Source: Shewanella sp. Isolate13 (lineage in GTDB: Bacteria; Pseudomonadota; Gammaproteobacteria; Enterobacterales; Shewanellaceae). Taken from it: a stretch of 64,000 nucleotides of DNA. Position 1 is the stretch's first letter. Every line of letters begins with the position of its first letter. Below the pieces are notes generated by a model that had not been told where the DNA came from, made no database searches, and worked only from the letters and a program-made list of their open reading frames with translations. The position numbers and the translations under genes are program-made. Below are positions 35,227-44,430 of the stretch, in pieces. The stretch is from the NCBI RefSeq assembly GCF_022398325.1, contig NZ_JAKEVD010000004.1, forward strand, positions 105,923 to 169,922. Direction: 5' to 3'.

Positions 35227-38082
35227 TTAGGCTTTAGTGATCTGACATAGCGATGCTTTGGTTTCCTGCATCTGAGTCACAGGGTCATAACCATAAGTCA
35301 ATGCAGTGTTAGCTGATTCACCGATAACGTAAGGAACAGTACCTTCTGGATAGTTAGGCGCTAAGCTTTCGCCGTGCATTTCACCCGCGAAGTGGTAAGG
35401 CATCCAAGTTACACCAGGCTTAACGCGTGGAGTGACCATTGCCTTGATCTTAATACGACCACCTTCAGCACCTTCTAGCCATACAGTGTCGCCGTCACGA
35501 ATACCACGATCAGCCGCATCGGCAGGGTTGATTTCAACAAACATCTCTTGTTGAAGCTCAGCAAGCCATGGGTTTGAACGCGACTCTTCACCACCACCTT
35601 CGTACTCAACCAGACGACCAGAAGTCAGACCTAATGGGTACTTATCTGTGTTGTCATTGTCTTGAATAGTCTTGTATAGCGTTGGTAGACGGTGTACTTG
35701 CATGTCTGCGTAAGTTGGGTACTTAGACACAAGATCACGACGTGGCGTGTATAGCGGCTCACGGTGAACAGGTACTTCGTCTGGGAATGTCCAAACGATA
35801 CAACGTGCCTTAGCGTTACCGAATGGGATACAACCGTGCTTCATAGCCACACGTTGGATACCACCAGAGATATCGGTCTTCCAGTTCTTACCTTCAGCTT
35901 CCGCTTTTTCAGCCGCTGTTAGGTCATCCCACCAGCCTAATTGCTTAAGCATGTCAGCAGTGAACTCTGGGTAACCGTCTTGGATTTCAGCGCCTTTAGA
36001 GTAGCTGCCTTCAGCAAGTAGGTTCTTACCTTTATACTCAACACCGTAACGAGCACGGAAGTTACCGCCACCCTCAAGTACGTGTTTGTTTGTGTTATAA
36101 AGGATCTGTGTGCCAGGGTGCTTCTGCTCTGGCGTCCCCCAACATGGCCAAGGTAGACCGTAAGTCTCGCCTTTAGCAGGACCGCCTGCAGCTTCAAGTG
36201 TCTTGTTGCTGAATGTGCCCCAGTTCATGGTGTGCTCTTTGATACGCTCAGGGCTTTGACCTGACATACCAATTGTCCACATACCGCGGTTGATTTCGCG
36301 AGTCACGTCTTCGATAACGAGAACGTCGTTGGCATCTTTAGCGATACGCTTAGTATATTCGTCAGCAAAACCAAGCTTTTGAGATAGACGGTACATGATC
36401 TCAAGGTCAGTCTTAGATTCGAATAGAGGCTGGATAACCTGCTCGCGCCACTGCTGGCTACGACCTGAGTTAGATACAGAACCTTGAGTTTCGAACTGAG
36501 TTGCAGCTGGTAGAAGGTAAACACCATTCTTACGACGGTGCATAACACCTGCCATTGTTGGGAAAGGATCCACAACAACTACAGTGTCCATCTTGTCTAG
36601 TGCATCACGAACATCGTTCTGACGAGTTTCAGTGTTCACTGATTGGCCCCAGAAAAATGCCATGCGAACACGGTCTTTCTGCGCTAATTTCTCGGGGGTT
36701 TCTAGAACACCATCGTGCCAACGTGAACAAGGAATACCAGGGGTATTCATTGGAATACGGCCTAGGTATGAGTTTTGGTCGAAACGCGCCTTAACCCAAT
36801 CGTAGTCCAAGTCCCAAACGTTACACCAGTGCTTCCAAGAGCCAGTCTTAAGACCGTAGTAACCAGGTAGTGTATCGAACAGTAGACCTAAGTCAGTCGC
36901 ACCCTGTACGTTATCGTGACCACGGAAAATGTTAGTACCGCCACCAGACACACCCATGTTACCAAGGGCTAGCTGAAGGATACAGTACGCACGAGTGTTA
37001 GCATTACCTACGTGATGCTGAGTACCACCCATACACCAAACAACAGTACCTGGACGGTTTTCCGCCATTAGCTTAGCTGCTTGATAAACTTCTTCTTCGC
37101 TACAACCTGTGATGTTAGCGACTTCTTTCGGTGGGAACTTCTTCACTTCCTCACGGATAGTATCCATTTCGAATACACGTTGCTGGATAAATGTCTTATC
37201 TTCCCAACCGTTTTCGAAGATGTGCCATAGCATACCGTAGATAAATGGAATATCTGTACCTGGACGTAGGCCACAGTGAAGATCTGCGTGAGCAGCTGTG
37301 CGAGAGAAACGTGGATCAACCACGATAATCTTAGCGTTATTCTTCTCTTTAGCGATCAAGATATGCTGCATTGCAACAGGATGCGCTTCAGCAGGGTTTG
37401 ACCCGATGAAGAAGATTGCGTTTGCATTCTGGATATCGTTGAAAGAGTTAGTTTGCGCACCGTAACCCCAAGTGTTAGCAACACCGGCTACAGTGGTAGA
37501 GTGACAAATACGTGCAGAGTGGTCGACGTTGTTCGTGCCCCACATTGCCGCAAATTTACGGTACATGTAGCAGCCTTCGTTCGAGAACTTAGCGCTACCC
37601 ATGAAGTACACTGAGTCTGGACCCGATTCTTTACGAATGCTCTGCATCTGGTCGCCAACTTCGTTGAAAGCTTGCTCCCAAGATAATTTTTTCCACTTAC
37701 CATCAACAAGCTTCATTGGGTACTTAAGACGCTTCTCACCATGACCATGTTCACGTAGTGCAGCACCTTTAGCACAGTGACCGCCGGCATTGAATGGGTG
37801 ATCGAAAGCTGGCTCTTGACCTGTCCAAACGCCATTTTGTACTTCAGCGTATAGACCACAACCTACCGCACAGGCGCTACATACAGTACGCTTGATTTCA
37901 GTTGGTGCATCATGTGGGATATCTTTGGCTTCTGCGCGACGCATCATGCCTGTGCCCAACAAAGAAGCCGCTGCAATACCACCAGATGTGATACCTGCTT
38001 GCTTCATAAATTGACGACGGCTAAGACCTAGAGTTTTTTTCTCTACGGTTGGTGCCGCGTTGGATTTGCGAGTTAACTTCAT
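35227..38082 (-). CDS. fdhA2: Formate dehydrogenase catalytic subunit, cassette 2
   Basis: A 951-residue Tat-exported Mo/W formate dehydrogenase. Tat motif SRRQFMK at residues 21-27, [4Fe-4S] cysteines C68, C71, C75 and C103, metal ligand Cys193. The sequence is a mosaic. The first 50 residues and the VEGAEGGRIKIKAMVTPRV segment follow FdhA1, while HCAKGAALREHGHGEKR, DTLPGYYGLKTGSWKHW and NYPEGTVPYVIGE follow FdhA3. Over the active-site codons it shares an 80-bp identical tract with fdhA3. Confidence 0.96.
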   Translation of the reverse strand: MKLTRKSNAAPTVEKKTLGLSRRQFMKQAGITSGGIAAASLLGTGMMRRAEAKDIPHDAPTEIKRTVCSACAVGCGLYAEVQNGVWTGQEPAFDHPFNAGGHCAKGAALREHGHGEKRLKYPMKLVDGKWKKLSWEQAFNEVGDQMQSIRKESGPDSVYFMGSAKFSNEGCYMYRKFAAMWGTNNVDHSARICHSTTVAGVANTWGYGAQTNSFNDIQNANAIFFIGSNPAEAHPVAMQHILIAKEKNNAKIIVVDPRFSRTAAHADLHCGLRPGTDIPFIYGMLWHIFENGWEDKTFIQQRVFEMDTIREEVKKFPPKEVANITGCSEEEVYQAAKLMAENRPGTVVWCMGGTQHHVGNANTRAYCILQLALGNMGVSGGGTNIFRGHDNVQGATDLGLLFDTLPGYYGLKTGSWKHWCNVWDLDYDWVKARFDQNSYLGRIPMNTPGIPCSRWHDGVLETPEKLAQKDRVRMAFFWGQSVNTETRQNDVRDALDKMDTVVVVDPFPTMAGVMHRRKNGVYLLPAATQFETQGSVSNSGRSQQWREQVIQPLFESKTDLEIMYRLSQKLGFADEYTKRIAKDANDVLVIEDVTREINRGMWTIGMSGQSPERIKEHTMNWGTFSNKTLEAAGGPAKGETYGLPWPCWGTPEQKHPGTQILYNTNKHVLEGGGNFRARYGVEYKGKNLLAEGSYSKGAEIQDGYPEFTADMLKQLGWWDDLTAAEKAEAEGKNWKTDISGGIQRVAMKHGCIPFGNAKARCIVWTFPDEVPVHREPLYTPRRDLVSKYPTYADMQVHRLPTLYKTIQDNDNTDKYPLGLTSGRLVEYEGGGEESRSNPWLAELQQEMFVEINPADAADRGIRDGDTVWLEGAEGGRIKIKAMVTPRVKPGVTWMPYHFAGEMHGESLAPNYPEGTVPYVIGESANTALTYGYDPVTQMQETKASLCQITKA

Positions 38083-38100
38083 CGCTTTACTTCTCCTAAA

Positions 38101-38298
38101 CTAGCCGCGTAAGCTATTGTAATAACTGCGAATATGTGCAGTTTCATGATAGCCATTGTCATTGGTTGTTCTGACTTTACTTTCACTTGCTTGAGCAACA
38201 CTTACGCCAGTGGCGGCGATAGCGACACTTGCAGTGCCACCGATAGTCAGTGCTTTCAGCAAAGATCTGCGGTTCAGATCAGGCTGTTGCTTCTTCAT
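38101..38298 (-). CDS. fdhX2: FdhX small Tat-signal protein, cassette 2
   Basis: A 65-residue Tat substrate differing from FdhX1 only at two residues (KVRTTNDNG for KVSTNNDNG). The Tat motif NRRSLLKAL and the ending YHETAHIRSYYNSLRG are unchanged. 18 bases before fdhA2. The function is unproven; see FdhX1. Confidence 0.88.
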   Translation of the reverse strand: MKKQQPDLNRRSLLKALTIGGTASVAIAATGVSVAQASESKVRTTNDNGYHETAHIRSYYNSLRG

Positions 38299-38512
38299 TT
38301 TTACTCCTGGTAGAAAGGAATACTCTGGTTATAAAAATTTAAGATAAACCTAATAACACTACCGTCCACAATGTAAATCAAACACTTGTTAAGCGAATGT
38401 TTAAAATGTAAAAAGCATTTATTTATTAAGGATATCCAACAAAATAGCCCGAGTAATATAAAGAATTTCAGTATGTAAAAAATTGATCTGAATCCGGTTA
38501 AATTTCTACTTT
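38299..38512 (-). promoter_or_regulatory. Promoter region of cassette 2 with a conserved TTGATN4ATC element
   Basis: Homologous to the upstream region of cassette 1. The partly FNR-like element TTGAT-CTGA-ATCCG lies at 38483-38496, 185 bases before the fdhX2 start. The rest of the gap to the cassette-3 terminator (38513-38780) is AT-rich; I see no gene in it. Confidence 0.5.
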
Positions 38513-38780
38513 AACCAGAATTTTGGCAAAACTGTTAAGCTGTGCGTATTTACTGAAGCCAAGATACAGGAAAGTACAAAAAACACCCAAAACAAACATT
38601 AGGCATCTTTATCAAAAATGTAACAATTACAATCCATTACTACTGCTTATTTTACTAATGCCAATTATTAACATTTACATCATTGAAAGACGTTTTTTAT
38701 ACCAAATTCATTTTTACGGGGCAGCATGGCTATAGCGATTTGATTAAATCAGCGGTAAGTTGTTACCGAGCTTCAGAAAT

Positions 38781-38812
38781 AAAAATGCCCCGACTAAGTC
38801 GAGGCATTTTTT
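38781..38812 (-). terminator. Terminator after fdhC3
   Basis: AAAAATGCCCCGAC-TAA-GTCGAGGCATTTTTT on the plus strand; a 14-bp stem with one wobble or mismatch, T-run on the minus strand. Confidence 0.93.
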
Positions 38813-38832
38813 ATTTGATAGCTAAGTAAGTA

Positions 38833-39840
38833 TTAGTCTTTATAGACGATACTATTACTCTCTTTCAATTCATCGTACCAAAGATTGTGATGCTGGATTG
38901 CCCAGTTCTCATCGCAGTAACCCGATACCATGCACTCCATACCACCTTCACTTAATACCGTTGCCATCCAAATATGAACGATAGTAAATGCGATAATGAT
39001 AACCGCGCTAATAGCGTGGATTAACAGTGCAGCCATCGAAGCCTCACGCGGCAGATCTAAACCTGGTAATACCAGCATTAAACCCGATGCGGCGATAAAC
39101 AAACCAAAAATGGTTAAGGTCCAGAACCACATCTTTTCACCGGCGTTAGCAAATCCACTATCAGGATGCTTACCTTTAAATGGTCCAAAGTTGACGTAAC
39201 CACCAACCACGAGGAACCACTTTAAGTCATACATCTTGAAGGTCTGCATCGGCATCCACTTTACAACGCACAGGATCCAAGACACGATAAATATCGGCCC
39301 GACCCAATCGTGTATTGTTTTGCTGCCGTAAATCAGTCCAGCCCACAGGCCCTCTCCGACATAAGGCTGCAATATGTGTTTGCCTAGCATGATGTTAAGA
39401 CCCGTGAAGATCAGCGCTAAACAAGAGGTCGCTAATACCCAGTGGATCCATAGATCCGCTTTTGACCAACGTAGCACCATTTTTCCGGAAAAGCCTTTGC
39501 CCAATTTAGAGGGACCATTGACTAAATAGAAAAATAGAAATGCAGCAAAAACACCCACAACAGTAATTCCCATCACGGGAGTTAAATACTCATTGCGAAC
39601 ATCCTTTCCTTCATTACCCACTACATTGATTAGCACACCAGTCTCAATGCCTTTGGCTACAGTGTAACCAGAGTCACCCGCCTTAACCGCGCGCCATAGA
39701 TCAGCATCATTGGTTGCAGCTTGTTGCTGACTCGTTTGGTCATCCGCAGCCATTGCTGAAGCACTATGTCCCAACCCCATTGAAAATATCAACGGAATAA
39801 CTAGCAATGCAAACAGGCTGCGCAGTGATTTCATAAACAT
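38833..39840 (-). CDS. fdhC3: Formate dehydrogenase cytochrome b subunit, cassette 3
   Basis: A 335-residue haem b membrane subunit. The ATG at 39840 has AGGAG five bases upstream. Same design as FdhC1 and FdhC2 (signal-like helix, periplasmic stretch with a Gln-rich segment after the signal, five helices; histidines in WIHWVL, TIHDWV, LIHAIS and IVHIWM), but clearly diverged in sequence. The conserved ending SEGGMECMVSGYCDE is shared by all three. It closes the cassette nearest the assembly operon. Confidence 0.93.
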   Translation of the reverse strand: MFMKSLRSLFALLVIPLIFSMGLGHSASAMAADDQTSQQQAATNDADLWRAVKAGDSGYTVAKGIETGVLINVVGNEGKDVRNEYLTPVMGITVVGVFAAFLFFYLVNGPSKLGKGFSGKMVLRWSKADLWIHWVLATSCLALIFTGLNIMLGKHILQPYVGEGLWAGLIYGSKTIHDWVGPIFIVSWILCVVKWMPMQTFKMYDLKWFLVVGGYVNFGPFKGKHPDSGFANAGEKMWFWTLTIFGLFIAASGLMLVLPGLDLPREASMAALLIHAISAVIIIAFTIVHIWMATVLSEGGMECMVSGYCDENWAIQHHNLWYDELKESNSIVYKD

Positions 39841-39893
39841 ACTCACTCCTTTATTGGACTGCGGGTCGAAACCCACAGTCCTATTCAGCCAGA

Positions 39894-40481
39894 CTAGCCA
39901 GTTGTTGGGGTGTAGCCCCAGATAGCTCCAGGAGCACCTCGTGCGGCAGAGCGTTCACGGAAGATGTTTGAAACAACTTCAGCATCACCTGCTAATAACG
40001 CCTTAGTCGCACAAAGCTCTGCACACATAGGTAACTTGCCTTCAGCAATACGGTTTGCACCGTATAACTTACGCTCTGCTTCAGAGAAATCAGGCTCTGG
40101 ACCACCAGCACAGAAAGTACACTTGTCCATCTTACCGCGACTACCAAATGCTGTCTTCTTAGGGAACTGAGGCGCTCCGAAAGGACAAGCATAGAAGCAG
40201 TAACCACAACCGATACAGGTTTCTTTGTTGTGTAAGACGATGCCGTCTTCAGTACGGTAGAAACAGTCTGCAGGACAAACTGCCATACAAGGTGCATCTG
40301 TACAGTGCATACATGCCACTGAGATTGACGCTTCACCCGGCTCACCATCATTTAGTGTAACCACGCGACGGCGCTGGATCCCCCAGCCAATGGCTGAGGC
40401 GTTTTCGTTTTTACATGCCGTGACGCAACCGTTACACTCGATGCAGCGCTTGGTGTCACATAGGAATTTCATGACTGCCAT
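39894..40481 (-). CDS. fdhB3: Formate dehydrogenase iron-sulfur subunit, cassette 3
   Basis: A 195-residue four-cluster subunit. Cysteine motifs are CIECNGCVTAC, CMHCTDAPCMAVCP, CIGCGYCFYACP and CTFC...CAELC. It differs from the other two by scattered changes and a six-residue C-terminal tail (YTPTTG). No membrane helix. Gap of 26 bases to fdhA3. Confidence 0.95.
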   Translation of the reverse strand: MAVMKFLCDTKRCIECNGCVTACKNENASAIGWGIQRRRVVTLNDGEPGEASISVACMHCTDAPCMAVCPADCFYRTEDGIVLHNKETCIGCGYCFYACPFGAPQFPKKTAFGSRGKMDKCTFCAGGPEPDFSEAERKLYGANRIAEGKLPMCAELCATKALLAGDAEVVSNIFRERSAARGAPGAIWGYTPTTG

Positions 40482-40507
40482 AATGGCTTATCTCCTCATC
40501 AAGTTAA

Positions 40508-43357
40508 TTAGGCTTTGCTGACCTGACACAAGCTCACTTTCGTCTCTTGCATCTGAGTCACAACATCATAACCATAGGTCATTACCGTATTAGCAGCTTC
40601 GCCAATTACGTAAGGAACCGTGCCTTCTGGGTAGTTCTTCTCTAGGCTCTTGCCTTCGAATACACCCGCGAAGTGATATGGCATGAAACATTCGCCTGGT
40701 ACAACTCGTGGAATGACCATAGCCTTAACGGTGATTTTCGCACCTTCTGGACTATGAACGAATACGTCGTCACCATCACGAATACCGCGATCGGCAGCAT
40801 CTGCTGGGTTGATCTCGATAAACATCTCTTGCTGTAGTTCAGCAAGCCATGGGTTAGAACGTGTTTCTTCACCACCACCTTCGTACTCAACCAAACGGCC
40901 AGTCGTAATGATTAATGGGAAACCTTTACTGAAATCCTGCTCCTGAATTGTCTTATACAGGGTCGGTAGACGGGCAACCATACGGTCTTCGTAAGTTGGG
41001 TACTTAGCAACCAAGTCACGACGAGGTGTGTATAGTGGCTCACGGTGCAGTGGGATATCATCAGGGAAGTTCCAAACGATACAACGCGCTTTCGCGTTAC
41101 CGTATGGGATACAACCATGTGCAATAGCCACACGCTGAATACCACCAGAGATATCTGTCTTCCAGTTTTTACCTTCAGCAGCCGCTTTCTCTTCTGCTGT
41201 AAGGTCGTCCCACCAGCCAAGCTGCTTCAGCATCTTGTCGGTAAACTCTGGATAACCGTCTTTGATTTCACTGCCCTTAGAGTAAGAGCCTTCAGCCAAA
41301 ATGTTAACGCCGTTATGCTCAACACCATAACGGGCACGGAAGTTACCACCACCGTACTTAACTTCACGACCTGTACGATAAAGGATCTGAGTACCAGGAT
41401 GCTTCATCTCTGGCGTACCCCAACATGGCCAAGGTAGACCATATGTCTCACCTTTAGCTGGGCCACCTGGTGCTTCAAGCGATTTAATATCGAATGTGCC
41501 CCAGTTTTCTTGGTGCATCTTCAAACGCTCAGGGCTTTGACCTGTGTAACCAATAGTCCACATACCACGGTTGTATTCACGAGTGATATCTTCAATCAAT
41601 GGCTCATCACCATTAACTTTAATATGCTTGAAGAACTCTTTATCGATGCCCCACTTCTTGGCAAGCTTGTACATGATCACATGGTCAGGCTTAGATTCGA
41701 AGAGTGGTTCAATAACCTTAGTACGCCACTGAAGTGAACGGTTTGAAGCCGATACAGATCCGTAAGTTTCAAACTGAGTACATGCTGGTAGCAGGTAAAC
41801 GCCATCGGTACGCTCATGCATCACACCCGCCATTGTTGGGAACGGATCCACAACAACAACCGTCTTCATCTTGTTCAATGCTTCACGCACTTCACGACCA
41901 CGGGTTTCGGTGTTAACCGACTGGCCCCAGAAGAATGCCATATGGATGTTATCTTTCTGAGCAATCTTAGACTTGTCTTCCAGTACACCATCATGCCAAC
42001 GTGAACATGGGATACCGGTAGAGGTCATAGGATCTTGACCTAAACGTGGCTCTTGGTCGAAGCGGCTCTTAACCCACTCGTAATCCAAGTCCCAAACGTT
42101 ACACCAATGCTTCCAAGAGCCGGTCTTCAGACCGTAATAACCCGGTAGCGTATCGAACAGTAGACCGAAGTCAGTCGCGCCCTGTACGTTATCGTGGCCA
42201 CGGAAGATGTTAGTACCACCACCCGATACCCCCATATTACCTAGGGCTAGCTGCAAGATACAGTAAGCACGTGTGTTGGCATTACCTACGTGGTGCTGAG
42301 TACCACCCATACACCAAACAATTGTACCTGGCTTAGTTTCAGCCAGTAGCTTAGCGACACGGTACATTTGCTCTTCAGTTGCGCCAACTACGTTGGCAAC
42401 TTCAGCAGGAGGGTATTTCTTCACCTCTTCACGGATACGTTCCATACCGTAAACACGTTGATCGATGAAGGTTTGATCTTCCCAGCCATTCTCAAAAATG
42501 TGCCAAAGCAGACCATAAATGAAAGGAATATCCGTACCTGGACGAATATGCACGAACTCGTCAGACTTAGCTGCAGTTCGGGTGAAACGAGGGTCGACAA
42601 CGATAATCTTCGCGCCGCGCTCTTTACCTTCCAGAATATGTTGCATCGAAACTGGGTGAGCTTCACAAGGGTTTGAGCCGATGAACATCATCGCCTTAGC
42701 ATTGCGAATATCGTTGAAAGAGTTGGTTTGCGCACCATAGCCCCAAGTGTTTGCAACACCGGCTACAGTGGTAGAGTGACAAATACGTGCAGAGTGGTCG
42801 ACGTTGTTCGTGCCCCACATTGCCGCAAATTTGCGGTACATATAAGCTTGTTCGTTAGAGAACTTCGCACTACCCATGAAGAATATCGAGTCAGGACCCG
42901 ATTCTTTACGAATATCTAGTGCTTTTTGGCCAACTTCTTCAATCGCTTGATCCCATGAAAGACGCTTCCACTTGCCGCCTTCTAACTTCATTGGATACTT
43001 AAGACGCTTTTCACCGTGTCCATGCTCACGTAGAGCCGCACCTTTTGCACAGTGTCCACCCGCGTTAAATGGGTGATCGAATGCAGGTTCTTGGCCTGTC
43101 CATACACCGTTTTGAACTTCGGCATAAACACCGCAGCCTACAGAGCAATGAGAACAGATGGTACGTTTAGTTTCGGTGGGGGTGTCGTGGGGAATATCTT
43201 TAGCTTCGGCTTTGCGCATCATACCTGCGCCAAGCATAGATGCCGCTGCAATACCGCCTGTCGCGAGGCTCGCGGACTTGAGGAATTGGCGACGGTTTAG
43301 ACCTAATACTGCCTTATTACTTTTGACAGCTTGGTCTATTTTGCGGGTTAATCGCAT
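40508..43357 (-). CDS. fdhA3: Formate dehydrogenase catalytic subunit, cassette 3
   Basis: A 949-residue Mo/W formate dehydrogenase. I start it at the ATG at 43357, with GGAG six bases upstream; a GTG codon just before is possible. Tat motif NRRQFLK (residues 21-27), cluster cysteines C68, C71, C75 and C103, metal ligand Cys193 in RICHSTTV. It is the most diverged of the three at the N-terminus and C-terminus. As the cassette next to the assembly operon, and diverged in all four genes, it may be the ancestral set. That is inference. Confidence 0.96.
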   Translation of the reverse strand: MRLTRKIDQAVKSNKAVLGLNRRQFLKSASLATGGIAAASMLGAGMMRKAEAKDIPHDTPTETKRTICSHCSVGCGVYAEVQNGVWTGQEPAFDHPFNAGGHCAKGAALREHGHGEKRLKYPMKLEGGKWKRLSWDQAIEEVGQKALDIRKESGPDSIFFMGSAKFSNEQAYMYRKFAAMWGTNNVDHSARICHSTTVAGVANTWGYGAQTNSFNDIRNAKAMMFIGSNPCEAHPVSMQHILEGKERGAKIIVVDPRFTRTAAKSDEFVHIRPGTDIPFIYGLLWHIFENGWEDQTFIDQRVYGMERIREEVKKYPPAEVANVVGATEEQMYRVAKLLAETKPGTIVWCMGGTQHHVGNANTRAYCILQLALGNMGVSGGGTNIFRGHDNVQGATDFGLLFDTLPGYYGLKTGSWKHWCNVWDLDYEWVKSRFDQEPRLGQDPMTSTGIPCSRWHDGVLEDKSKIAQKDNIHMAFFWGQSVNTETRGREVREALNKMKTVVVVDPFPTMAGVMHERTDGVYLLPACTQFETYGSVSASNRSLQWRTKVIEPLFESKPDHVIMYKLAKKWGIDKEFFKHIKVNGDEPLIEDITREYNRGMWTIGYTGQSPERLKMHQENWGTFDIKSLEAPGGPAKGETYGLPWPCWGTPEMKHPGTQILYRTGREVKYGGGNFRARYGVEHNGVNILAEGSYSKGSEIKDGYPEFTDKMLKQLGWWDDLTAEEKAAAEGKNWKTDISGGIQRVAIAHGCIPYGNAKARCIVWNFPDDIPLHREPLYTPRRDLVAKYPTYEDRMVARLPTLYKTIQEQDFSKGFPLIITTGRLVEYEGGGEETRSNPWLAELQQEMFIEINPADAADRGIRDGDDVFVHSPEGAKITVKAMVIPRVVPGECFMPYHFAGVFEGKSLEKNYPEGTVPYVIGEAANTVMTYGYDVVTQMQETKVSLCQVSKA

Positions 43358-43372
43358 CACACTCTCCTTTAA

Positions 43373-43573
43373 TTATTTGCTGCGCAATGTGTCGTAATAA
43401 CTACGAACATGGTCAGACTCTTGGTAACCGCTGCCTTTTTTCGCAACAGGTGCGAGTTCAGGTTGTGCGGCAAGAGCTTGTCCACTGGCAGTTGCAACTG
43501 CGCCAGCCGCACCGCCGATAGCCAATGCTTTAAGCAGTTGACGACGGCCCATGTCGGAAGCTTGCTTCTTCAT
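43373..43573 (-). CDS. fdhX3: FdhX small Tat-signal protein, cassette 3
   Basis: A 66-residue Tat substrate: GRRQLLKAL motif, hydrophobic Ala/Gly-rich run, AALA-type cleavage region at about residue 36. The C-terminal YQESDHVRSYYDTLRSK keeps the motif Y-x-E-x-x-H-I/V-R-S-Y-Y-x-x-L-R seen in FdhX1 and FdhX2, while the rest of the mature part differs. That pattern points to selection on this tail. Confidence 0.88.
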   Translation of the reverse strand: MKKQASDMGRRQLLKALAIGGAAGAVATASGQALAAQPELAPVAKKGSGYQESDHVRSYYDTLRSK

Positions 43574-43674
43574 AGTGTCTCCTTAGATTTACTGAAATTA
43601 AGATAGGAAGTTACAGTTCAACTCTCTATCCAGTTCTTATTGGATCCTTGTTCAAAAGAATCCCTGTTTTGTCT

Positions 43675-43720
43675 ATGTCAGCTCAGGCCTATCGATTAAC
43701 AACAAACGCTGAACTGACAT
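43675..43720 (-). promoter_or_regulatory. 12-bp inverted repeat between the TorD-family gene and fdhX3
   Basis: ATGTCAGCTCAG (43675-43686) and CTGAACTGACAT (43709-43720) pair at 11 of 12 positions with a 22-base loop. There is no good T-tract on the minus strand. It could be a weak terminator of the assembly operon or an operator for cassette 3. Confidence 0.5.
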
Positions 43721-43745
43721 AAATCTAAACCTCTACCGATAGCGA

Positions 43746-44420
43746 TTAAGACGCTAACTCATTGGTAGAAGGCTCAATCTTTTCCGACTTTTCTGCTTCA
43801 CTGCCTGGGCAGTTAACAGGAATGTCTAAACTTAATTGTTCAAACTCTTTTGCTTCGATAACGAAAAATGCCTTAGCTAGCTGAGCAACGGTTGCATAAA
43901 ACGCAGCACTTGGCGCCTTAGCTAAGTTATCGCAGAAACGCTCAATCCAGCTGCCCATGTGGCGCTGATAGAAAGCAAGCTGACGATAGCCTGGCGCTTC
44001 TAGGATCAAGGTTCCCATCACTTCACACAGCGCAGCCACGTGATCTTCTGGCTCTTTAACGTCCTCTTCACGCTCAAAACCAAGCTGCATCAGATCGTTA
44101 CGTAACAAGGCTAATGGCTTGTCCATCAATGAACCTGTCATGAACCAACTGCCGTATGGCAAGATTTCACCACTGCCCACACCAAGGAAAATGTTGAAAT
44201 ACTCATCTTCAAGCTGTTCATCACTAAACTGCTGAGCGGCCAACTTTAGACCCACCCAAGCTTTAGTCATGTCGCTGTCATCATCGGCATCAATCTCTAA
44301 GCCTGACAAGAACGCAAGCAGCTCAGGGCTTGGTTGACGACGCAATAATGCAGCTAGCAACTGATAAATATCGGCTCTTAACTGATCGTTTTCTGAAACT
44401 TCTCTTACAAATTCGGTCAT
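43746..44420 (-). CDS. TorD-family molecular chaperone for formate dehydrogenase
   Basis: A 224-residue, all-helical cytoplasmic chaperone of the TorD/DmsD type. The start at 44420 leaves a 10-base gap after the iron-sulfur gene; a longer frame to 44498 overlaps that gene. Seen: LRADIYQLLAALLRRQPSPELL at the N-terminus and LEDEYFNIFLGVGSGEILPYGSWF, the family's E-x-x-x-x-Y-x-x-L-F-x-G block with the P-x-x-S-x-Y region. Such proteins bind a Tat signal peptide and guide cofactor insertion, so FdhA and perhaps FdhX are the likely clients. Confidence 0.9.
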   Translation of the reverse strand: MTEFVREVSENDQLRADIYQLLAALLRRQPSPELLAFLSGLEIDADDDSDMTKAWVGLKLAAQQFSDEQLEDEYFNIFLGVGSGEILPYGSWFMTGSLMDKPLALLRNDLMQLGFEREEDVKEPEDHVAALCEVMGTLILEAPGYRQLAFYQRHMGSWIERFCDNLAKAPSAAFYATVAQLAKAFFVIEAKEFEQLSLDIPVNCPGSEAEKSEKIEPSTNELAS

Positions 44421-44430
44421 AGTTAAACTC

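Noticed and set aside
38523..38735. 70-codon plus-strand frame between fdh cassettes 2 and 3
   Set aside because: AT-rich upstream region of cassette 2; the frame has no ribosome site and no counterpart in the homologous spacer before cassette 1.
41045..41437. 130-codon plus-strand frame opposite fdhA3
   Set aside because: Antisense shadow; similar antisense frames occur at other places in all three fdhA genes and have no start signals.
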